Shown here one piece after another: positions 1 through 7,300 of a DNA stretch of 18,620 nucleotides; position 1 is the stretch's first letter, and each line of letters opens with the position of its first letter. The notes under the pieces were generated by a model. That model made no database searches. It saw only the letters and a program-made list of their open reading frames with translations, and was not told the DNA's origin. Both the position numbers and the translations under genes were made by a program. The DNA comes from JAMCRM01 sp041685075 (GTDB lineage: Bacteria; Acidobacteriota; Terriglobia; Bryobacterales; Bryobacteraceae), in the NCBI GenBank assembly GCA_041685075.1, contig JAWLGN010000090.1, positions 1 to 18,620 of the forward strand, written 5' to 3'.

Positions 1-387
1 TACCGTCGCCTCACTCCCGCCGGAGAGACGCCCGTGGGCTTTTACACCTACCACGTGGATATGAAAGGCAGGTATGGCTCCGTCTGGACCTGGGAGAACC
101 AGCGGCTCGGCTATCTCCAGAAGAACCGCTGGTACGCCATCGAGCAGCACGTCAAAATGAACACGCCCGGCAAGAACGACGGTATCTTGCGCGCCTGGGT
201 GGACGGCCAACTCGCCTTCGAAAAGACGGAGCTGCGTTTCCGGGACACCGCGGACCTGAAGATCGAGATGGTCTGGCTCAACGTGTACGAGGGAGGCATG
301 CGACCCGCGCACGCCGACCAGCACCTCTACATCGACGACGTCGCCATCGCCCGAAGCTACATCGGGCCGGCCTCGCCGGGGACCTGA
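1..387 (+). CDS. Polysaccharide lyase 14-like protein, C-terminal fragment
   Basis: The reading frame is open from base 1 to a TGA at 385-387, so this is the last ~128 residues of a longer protein cut by the left window edge. An ATG/GTG near base 34-61 should not be taken as the true start. The fragment has the pattern of the beta-jelly-roll (concanavalin-like) domain of polysaccharide lyase family 14: a W-Y-A-I-E-Q stretch, then 'MNTPGKNDG', 'WVDGQLAFEK', and near the end 'HLYIDDVAIA'. In that family the 'TPG..DG....WVDG' and 'L..DDV' strands are typical, and the enzymes cleave uronate-containing polysaccharides such as alginate. The catalytic part is not fully visible, so activity and substrate are inferred; a non-catalytic LamG-like carbohydrate-binding role is the main alternative. 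It converges with the symporter gene, 20 nt away. Confidence 0.6.
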   Translation, partial: YRRLTPAGETPVGFYTYHVDMKGRYGSVWTWENQRLGYLQKNRWYAIEQHVKMNTPGKNDGILRAWVDGQLAFEKTELRFRDTADLKIEMVWLNVYEGGMRPAHADQHLYIDDVAIARSYIGPASPGT

Positions 388-402
388 AGCTGATCAAGCG
401 CC

Positions 403-432
403 AGCTTTCACGACCACTGCCCGCTGAAAGCT
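403..432. terminator. Possible hairpin between convergent genes
   Basis: AGCTTTCA at 403-410 and TGAAAGCT at 425-432 form a perfect 8-bp inverted repeat with a 14-nt loop. It lies at the meeting point of the left-edge lyase gene (+) and the symporter gene (-), and overlaps the symporter stop codon (TGA read from 410 to 408). No T-run follows on either strand, so it is not a canonical intrinsic terminator. It could only slow polymerase or protect the 3' end of an mRNA. Confidence 0.25.
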
Positions 433-2345
433 CCCGCTGTCTCCGGCATGCCTGCCTTCCGGCGGGTCATCAGCGAAACCGCCACCAGCACCAGGAAGCC
501 CAGCGGGATCGTCACGATGGCGGGCTGGCTGAACGGTACCAGAGCATCGCCCGGATTCAGACCGTAGACGTCCTGGTAGGCCTGCGCGCTCATCAGAATC
601 CAGGCGAGCGACGACACCATCCCCACCACGATGGCGGCCGTAATCCCCTGCTTCGTCGTGTGCTTCCAGAACAGCAGCATCACCAGCGACGGCAGGTTCG
701 CCGAGGCGGCGATATTGAACGCCCATCCCACCAGGAAGTTGACGTTCATCCGGGCGAACAGAATGCCCAGGAGGATCGCCAGCACCCCCACGCACAGCGC
801 GGCGGCCTTCGCGGCAACCACCTTCCGGAAGTCGTCCATGGGGATCTTCAGCACGTTGGCCATCAGGTCGTGCGCCACCGCGCCGCTGGCCGCCATGATC
901 AGCCCGCTGACCGTCCCCAGCACCGTGGTGAACGCCACCGCGGAAAGCACCGCGAAGAGGAACTCGCTCAGACTGCGAGCCAGCAGCGGCGCCGACATAT
1001 TCGAATCGGTCACATCCAGCGCGCCGCTGGTCATGGCGCCCAGGCCCAGGAACAGCGTCAGTACATAGAAGCAGCCGATCGCGGCAATTCCCACCACTGT
1101 GCTCTTCCGCGCGCTGTCCTGGTCCTTCACCGTGTAATAACGGATCAGGATGTGAGGCAGCGACGCCGTCCCGCAGAACAGTGCCAGCATCAGGGAAAGG
1201 AAGTCGAGCTTGTCGAAAATCCTGGCGCTGCGCACCTTGCTGAAGACGGGGCTAGATCCGGGCGACATGAAATCCGCGCCCGATGTGGGCCGCTGGTAGT
1301 AAACCGTGGTCTCGCTCCCACCGGCTTCGGCGATCTTCTGTGAGCGCCAGGCGATTACTTCGCTCTGCTGCATGGTGCGGATAAAAGCGAAAGGACCGAG
1401 CGGCCCGGTCTCCTCCACCCCGCCGGGCAGCTTCGAGACATAGCCCACCGGCTGCAAATCCGCTTCGCCTTCCGCCTTGCCGTGCGGCAGGCCGTTCACC
1501 AGTTTTCTGCCATCCGGCAGCACGTTGACGGTTTGGGCTTCGGAATAGGTGTCGCCGTCCTTGCGGTAGACCAGGACCCGGCCCTCGGCAGTCCGCACCC
1601 GCACGTACGGCGCACCCCGCCAGCCGCCCTCTTCCGGCAGCACCGTGCCGCCGCTTGCGATCTCCGCCAGCGACAACCCGTGTCGCATCAGCGGCACTTC
1701 CCGGCCATCGGCCGTAGTCGGCCGGGTGGTCAATCCGCGCGCCAGAATCATGACCGTGATCATGGCGCACAGCACCACCAGCAGCCCGCCCTTGATGAAC
1801 TGCAGCCAGGTGGTGGAGACCATGCCGGCCGTGGTGACCACGATGGTCACGATCCCGCCGATCAGCAGCACACCGCCGTAGTGCGGCAGCCCCAGCAGCG
1901 GCTGCACCAGCGCCCCGGCGCCCACCATCTGGGGGATCAGGTAGAAGCAACTCACCACCAGGGTGCTCACCGCCGCCGCCAGCTTGATGCCGCGCGAGTT
2001 GAACCGGTTGTCCAGCGCGTCGGCGAAGGTGAACCGTCCCAGGCGTTTCAACGGTTCGGCCACGATGAACAGCGCCACGATCCAGCCGGCCAGGTAGCCG
2101 ATCGAATACAGGAAGCCGTCGTAGCCGAAGAACGCGATCATCCCGCAGATCCCCAGAAACGACGCCGCGGAAAGATAGTCGCCGGCGAAGGCAATCCCGT
2201 TGACGGCCCAGTGGATGCCGCCGCCGGCGGCGAAATAACCGGCGGCCGACTTCGCCCTGCGGCCCAGGTAGACGCTGATGCCCAGCACGCCGCAGGCGAA
2301 AAACAGGAATACCAGGATGGCGGTGAAGGAGGTCTCGTAAATCAC
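408..2345 (-). CDS. ActP-like sodium/solute symporter with large hydrophilic insert
   Basis: This is a 645-residue member of the sodium:solute symporter family, most like the cation/acetate symporter ActP; E. coli ActP is about 550 residues. Family signs are the helix with 'GIAFAGDYLSAASFLG' (residues ~50-65), 'TFADALDNRF' (~106-115), 'QMVGAGAL' (139-146) and 'GTASLPHILIRYYTV' (~392-406). Residues ~207-375 form a charged, strand-rich insert with no membrane segment, between the helix ending near 'MILARG' and the helix starting 'FLSLMLALFCG'. This accounts for the extra length. The start is GTG at 2345, with GGGAGG 8 nt upstream (2354-2359). It lies 15 nt behind the DUF485 gene, and that pairing is typical of acetate or other monocarboxylate uptake operons (yjcH-actP). 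The family call is firm, but the substrate (acetate, propionate, pyruvate or other) and the insert's role are inferred. Confidence 0.87.
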   Translation of the reverse strand: MIYETSFTAILVFLFFACGVLGISVYLGRRAKSAAGYFAAGGGIHWAVNGIAFAGDYLSAASFLGICGMIAFFGYDGFLYSIGYLAGWIVALFIVAEPLKRLGRFTFADALDNRFNSRGIKLAAAVSTLVVSCFYLIPQMVGAGALVQPLLGLPHYGGVLLIGGIVTIVVTTAGMVSTTWLQFIKGGLLVVLCAMITVMILARGLTTRPTTADGREVPLMRHGLSLAEIASGGTVLPEEGGWRGAPYVRVRTAEGRVLVYRKDGDTYSEAQTVNVLPDGRKLVNGLPHGKAEGEADLQPVGYVSKLPGGVEETGPLGPFAFIRTMQQSEVIAWRSQKIAEAGGSETTVYYQRPTSGADFMSPGSSPVFSKVRSARIFDKLDFLSLMLALFCGTASLPHILIRYYTVKDQDSARKSTVVGIAAIGCFYVLTLFLGLGAMTSGALDVTDSNMSAPLLARSLSEFLFAVLSAVAFTTVLGTVSGLIMAASGAVAHDLMANVLKIPMDDFRKVVAAKAAALCVGVLAILLGILFARMNVNFLVGWAFNIAASANLPSLVMLLFWKHTTKQGITAAIVVGMVSSLAWILMSAQAYQDVYGLNPGDALVPFSQPAIVTIPLGFLVLVAVSLMTRRKAGMPETAGAFSGQWS

Positions 2346-2360
2346 AACCGTTGCCTCCCT

Positions 2361-2618
2361 CTACTGCTTACGGCACACCTTCACGTACAGCACCGCCAGC
2401 ACCATGGCCGCCGCAATCAACCCGAATCCATACGCGACCGCCAGGTTCACTCCGCCCAAGAACGGCTCGCTCATCCATCGCGGCGCGAAGGCGCTCAGCA
2501 GCATGAACCCGCCATAAATCGTGGTGTACACCAGGAACAGAAGCACACCCGCGCGGGAATTGTGGGAGACAACTGCGGTATCTTCCTTTTCTTCAGTCAC
2601 TACGGACTTGAAGTCCAT
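2361..2618 (-). CDS. DUF485 small membrane protein (YjcH-like)
   Basis: This 85-residue protein has two membrane segments (~25-43 and ~58-79) separated by a short loop containing 'PFLGGVNLAVAYGFGL', which is characteristic of the DUF485/YjcH family. Its N-terminus is acidic and probably cytoplasmic. Members sit directly upstream of ActP-type symporters and are thought to be accessory subunits; no biochemical role is shown here. The ATG at 2618 is preceded by GGAGGGG at 2624-2630 with a 5-nt gap, which fixes the start. The next gene on the same strand, the symporter, begins 15 nt after the stop, so the two are almost certainly co-transcribed. A possible -10 element (TACAAT, 2650-2645) lies upstream. 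Confidence 0.85.
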   Translation of the reverse strand: MDFKSVVTEEKEDTAVVSHNSRAGVLLFLVYTTIYGGFMLLSAFAPRWMSEPFLGGVNLAVAYGFGLIAAAMVLAVLYVKVCRKQ

Positions 2619-2644
2619 CGCTACCCCTCCGTTCGATAGAGACT

Positions 2645-2650
2645 ATTGTA
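2645..2650 (-). promoter_or_regulatory. Candidate -10 box for the DUF485-symporter operon
   Basis: On the minus strand TACAAT (2650 to 2645) matches the TATAAT consensus at five of six positions and lies 26 nt before the ATG. No convincing TTGACA-like -35 is present 16-18 nt upstream, where the sequence is G-rich, so this may be activator-dependent or coincidental. Confidence 0.3.
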
Positions 2651-2754
2651 CAGGGTTCAAAACGCACCCCCGCGGCACCAGGAACTGGGGACCCCGTACG
2701 TTCGCGTCCCGGGCGCCCGCTGCCCAGTCCTGCCGCCGGCAGCCTCTACATGGC

Positions 2755-2760
2755 TATACT
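2755..2760 (+). promoter_or_regulatory. Candidate -10 box for the PhoD-like gene
   Basis: TATACT at 2755-2760 (five of six to TATAAT) lies 26 nt upstream of the chosen ATG, in the 168-bp gap between two divergent genes. No good -35 is visible. It is followed at once by a 16-bp sequence (2758-2773) that recurs inverted at 10563-10578. Confidence 0.3.
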
Positions 2761-2786
2761 TTCGGATACAGCACCGGGAGGGTTCG

Positions 2787-4298
2787 ATGCAGAAACGCGG
2801 CACCCTTTTCATTGCAGCCTGCCTCGTCCTGGGTTTCCTGGCCGCGCTGCCGCAGCCGCCGCGGGATTCCATCGGGTTGGCCCAGGGGATAATGGCCGGC
2901 GAAGTCACGGCCACGGGAGCTATCCTGCAGGCGCGCCTCACCGCCGCCGCCCGGCCCACCGATCACGCCTGGAGCCGCATCCTCGGCGCCCCAGGGGTGG
3001 CCCGGTTCGAGTACTCCACGTCTCCCGGCTTCCGCAACAGCCGCCATACCGCATGGCTCGAGGCCCGGCCGGAGAACGACTTCATCGTCAAGACCTCCAT
3101 CGCCGGCCTCCAGCCCGATACCCGCTACCACTACCGGCTGCACTTCGGAGAAGACCCATCCGCTGCAGCGACCTCAACGGCCGCCACCTTCCGGACCAAC
3201 GCCGGCCCCGGCCGCAGCGCAACCTACCGCTTCGGCATCGTCACCGGCATGAACTATTCCTTCTTTCATCACACCGGCGGCCCTCTTTTCCCGGCCTACA
3301 GCGGCCCCGACAAACACCTCGGCTTTCCGGGCCTTGCGTCCATTCTCAAGCTCTCGCCCGACTACTTCATCGGAACCGGAGACAACGTCTACTACGATCA
3401 CCCCGCCCAGGGCCGCGCCGAGACCATCCAGCAACTGCGCATGAAGCACCACGAGCAATACTCGCAGCCGCGCTTCATCGAGCTGTTCCGCTCCGTCGGT
3501 ACCTATTGGGAGAAGGACGACCACGACTACCGCTTCAACGATGCGGATCCAGTGAACCCTTTCCGGCCCTCCGCCGCCCGGCGCCTTCCCGAGGACCAGC
3601 GCTTCCGCATCTCCGGCTACGGCTCGCAGCCCTCGCACGAACTCGGCATCTACATCTTCAAAGAGCAGTTGCCCGTCGTTCCCGATCCCGCCGACCCGAA
3701 CGCCCTCACCTACCGCACCCTCCGGGTGAGCAAAGGGCTGCAGTTATGGTTCGTCGAAGGCCGCGACTACCGCAGCCCCAACAACATGCCCGACGGCCCG
3801 CAAAAAACGATCTGGGGAGAGGTGCAGAAGGAGTGGTTGAAGCGCACCCTGGCGGAGAGCGACGCCACCTTCAAGATTCTGGTCTCCCCCACCCCCATGA
3901 TCGGCCCGGACTCCGCCGGCAAGCGCGACAGCCACGCCAACCTACAGGGCTTTCGCCACGAACGGGACGAGTTCTTCCGGTGGCTGGTGCAGAACGGCTT
4001 CCTGAAAAAGCACTTCTACATCATCTGCGGGGACCGGCACTGGCAGTATCACGCCATCGACCCGTCGGGAATCGAAGAGTTCTCCGTGGGCGCACTGGTA
4101 GAGGCCAACGCCTTTGCGGGCATCCGGCCGGGCGATCCGAAGTCCACCGACCCTGAGGGCGCCATCCGGCATCTGCACTTCAACGAAACCCCCACGGCCG
4201 GCTTCCTGCTCTTCACGGCAGGTCCCGGCGAGGCCCGTTTCGACTTCTACGACGAGTTCGGCAAGCAGCTCTACTCCGCCGTCAAACGCGCCCCGTGA
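2787..4298 (+). CDS. Secreted PhoD-like metallophosphatase
   Basis: This 503-residue protein is of the PhoD alkaline phosphatase/phosphodiesterase type. Residues ~5-22 are a hydrophobic signal segment preceded by K-R; the twin arginine usual in PhoD Tat signals is absent. Residues ~35-138 match the N-terminal Ig-like PhoD domain ('GIMAGEVTATGAILQARL', 'TSIAGLQPDTRYHYRL'). The metallophosphatase core follows, with metal-site motifs 'GTGDNVYYD' (196-204), 'EKDDHDYRFND' (242-252) and 'CGDRHWQYH' (414-422), so the active site looks intact. The family hydrolyses phosphate mono- and diesters outside the cytoplasm to release phosphate. The ATG at 2787 was chosen because GGGAGG (2776-2781) sits 5 nt upstream and the signal segment begins there; the frame is open further upstream to 2646 but has no signal-like sequence. 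It is divergent from the symporter operon and converges with the efflux operon, 9 nt away. No Pho box was recognised. Confidence 0.85.
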   Translation: MQKRGTLFIAACLVLGFLAALPQPPRDSIGLAQGIMAGEVTATGAILQARLTAAARPTDHAWSRILGAPGVARFEYSTSPGFRNSRHTAWLEARPENDFIVKTSIAGLQPDTRYHYRLHFGEDPSAAATSTAATFRTNAGPGRSATYRFGIVTGMNYSFFHHTGGPLFPAYSGPDKHLGFPGLASILKLSPDYFIGTGDNVYYDHPAQGRAETIQQLRMKHHEQYSQPRFIELFRSVGTYWEKDDHDYRFNDADPVNPFRPSAARRLPEDQRFRISGYGSQPSHELGIYIFKEQLPVVPDPADPNALTYRTLRVSKGLQLWFVEGRDYRSPNNMPDGPQKTIWGEVQKEWLKRTLAESDATFKILVSPTPMIGPDSAGKRDSHANLQGFRHERDEFFRWLVQNGFLKKHFYIICGDRHWQYHAIDPSGIEEFSVGALVEANAFAGIRPGDPKSTDPEGAIRHLHFNETPTAGFLLFTAGPGEARFDFYDEFGKQLYSAVKRAP

Positions 4299-4307
4299 CA
4301 GGCCGCG

Positions 4308-7300
4308 TCAGCGCACGCCCCTCAGCCTGTCCAACTCCGCCGCCGCCGTGCCGCGGTCGTACCGCGCCCGAATGAGGTCCGCCTCCGCGGCCAGGAGCGC
4401 CGCTTCGGCTTCCAACAGCGCCGACCGGTTCGCGGCCCCCGCCTCCACCCGGTCCGAAGCCACGCGCCGCGCCTCTTTTCGAGCGGCCACCAGTGCCTCC
4501 GCCGCCTCCACGCCCGTTTGCGCCCGCTGCACTTTACGAACCGCCTTAGCAACGTCGATCCGCACACGGTTCCGCAGCCGCGCCAGGTTCTGCTCCGCCT
4601 GCGCGATCTGCGCATCACGCTCCGCCACCCGCGCGCGGCGCTTGCCGTGCTCGAAAAGCGTCCAGTTCATGCGCAGCCCCACAGTCGCGTTATTGGTCGA
4701 GAGCAGCGGCACACCGACCTGGAAGATATGCTGCGCGAAGGCCCCGACCTCCGGGATGTACTCGGCACGCGCGGCCCGGCGTGCGGCGCGCGCTTTTTCC
4801 ACCATTCGCTCCGCCGCCCGGATCTCCGGATTCCGCGCCAGCGCGGTCTCTTCCGCTTCCGCCGTGTCAACGTCAGGCTCCTCCGGCACGGGCGGCACGA
4901 GTTCCAGTTCCGTATCCAGCGGCAGTCCCAGCAAGTCGGCCATCTCCAGGTTCAAATCCGCCAGCGCGTCTTCCAACTGCCCCAGCCCCTGGCGGGCCTG
5001 CGCGATCTGCGCGCGTGCTTCGGCAAGCTGCAACTCGAGCGCCACGCCCGCCTCCACGGCATTGCTCGCCTCGGCGATGCGCAGTTCTCCGGCGCGGATC
5101 TGCGCGTCCACGGCATCGCGCCGCCGCTGGGTCGCCAGAATGCCGTAAAAGAGTTCCTTGGTCCGCAGCGCCACCTCGTTTTCCGCGCGGCGCACGTCCT
5201 CGCGCGCGCCCGCCGCATCGGCGCGCGCCACGTCCACACCCGCCCGGATCTTCCACAGATGCGTAATCGGCTGCGCGAAGGTCGTGGTGGTCAGCAGAAA
5301 GTTGTGCTCCCCGAGCGGCAGCGGAACGGTCACCGGCGGAATGGGACCGGTGGCCGGAAACACCCCCATGGTGCCGGGCGGTATATCCAGCCGCTGCCGC
5401 TCGGCAAGACGCATGGCATTGGTGTCGTTCGATAGCACCGGGAAGTAGTCCGCCCGCGCTCCCTGCACCCGCGCCTCCATCTCCCGCGCCTTCTCATTCG
5501 CCAGCCGGACGGCGGCGTTATGCTGGGCGGCCAGCTCCACGGCTTCCTCCAGCGTCAGCCTGCGCTGCTCCGCCCCTGCCGCACCGCCGCACATTGCCAG
5601 TAGTAGCACGCCCGCCACCAACGGGCGCGGCGCGCGCCGCCCATGCACCAGAACGTACAGCGACGGAATCACGATCAGGGTGAAGAACATCGAACCCATC
5701 AGCCCGAATGCAATGGCGCTCGCCAGCGGCGACCACAAACTGGAGCCGGAAAGAATCATGGGGGTCACCCCTACGGCGGCCGCCATGGAGGTCAGAAAAA
5801 TGGGCCGCAGCCTCCTCTCGCCCGCTTCAATGGCTGCCTGCTCCACACTCTCTCCTTCGGCCATCCGGTCCCGGATGTAATCCACCAGGATGATCGAGTT
5901 GCGCACCACCACACCTCCCAGGCTGACGATCCCCATGAAAGCCGTGAACCCGAAGGTGTTGCCGGTGACCAGCAGCCCCAGCACCGCACCGGGCAGCGCC
6001 AGCGGGATCGCCGCCATCACCACCAGCGGATCGACCACCGAACGGAACTGAAACAGCAGAATCATGAAGATCGCCGCCAGCCCGATCACCAACACCCCTA
6101 CCAGTTCCCCGAAGGTCTCCTGCTGGTTCGCGTACTCGCCGCCATAGGACAACCGGTAGCCCGCGGGCAGCGGCAGATTGTCGATGGCCGGCCGCACATC
6201 GGCCAGCACTTGGCTGGGCAGCCTGCCCTCGCCCGCGAAGGCCCGCACCGTGAGGGTCCGCACCCCGTTGCGCCGCACGATGCGGCCCGGGCCCCACTCC
6301 GGAGACAGCTCCGCGATGCTGCCCACCGGTACACGAACGCCGGTCAAAGGCGACGTCACGTAAGCATCCGCCACATTCTCGAAACTCTGCCGCCGGGACG
6401 GCTCCAGCCGCAGCACCACCGCGACGCCGCGATCGCCCTCCCAGTAGGTGGTTACGGGCGCGCCCTCGAAGGCTCCCGCAAGCTGCCGCGCGATGTTGGC
6501 ATTGGTGAGGCCCAGGCGGTTGGCCACCTCCTCCCGCACGTTCACCTTCAAACGGTAGGTGTCCTCGCGCCAGTCGTTGTGAACGTAGATCGTGCCCGGA
6601 ACCTCGTCGAGCAGGCCTGCGATCCGCGCGCCCAACTCCTCCAGCACCGTAGCGTCATCTCCGGAAATCCGCACTTCCACGGGAGCTTCCATCACCTGCC
6701 CCTGCTGGAGTTCCTTCACGAACACCCGCGCCTCGGGAACCGCGCGCGCGAGCTTCGGCCGCAGCGCCGCCACCAGCCGGGGTGTCGCTTCCGCCGACCG
6801 CGTCGACACCAGCACCTGCGCATAGTTCGACCCGGGTAACTGCGGATTGACGTTGTAGTAAAACCGCGGCGCGCTCGCACCGATAAACGAAGCAATGCCG
6901 GTGACGTCGCGCTCCCCGCTCAGCACTTTTTCCACCTGCCGCACCGCGGCATCCGTCGCTTCCACCTTCCAGCCCTCGGGAAGCCACACGTCCACGACGA
7001 ACTGGTCGCGCTCGGCCAGCGGGAAGAACTGCCGCGGCACCCACCGCAACATGCCCGCCCCCGCCGCTACGGCCAGCACCCCTGCCGCCACTACCGCCCA
7101 CTTCCTTCGGATCGCCGGCACGATGGTGCGGTTATAGGCCTGCTGCATGGCCTCGAGCGGCGACCATCGCCTTCTCCCCTGTTCGCCGCCGGCGGCGTGC
7201 AAGCCACGGCGAATGAAAAACCGGCTGAGCAGAGGCGTCAGCAGCATCGCTACCACGTACGAACTTCCCAGCGAAAAGGCCACCGCCAGCGGCAGCGCGC

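Noticed and set aside
1482..2639. A 385-codon plus-strand frame antisense to the symporter
   Set aside because: It mirrors the symporter codons, is rich in Gln/His/Arg, and has no ribosome binding site or family signature.
2655..2690. Possible sigma-54 promoter (GG...GC) upstream of the DUF485 gene
   Set aside because: The GG and GC elements are 12 nt apart instead of the required 10.
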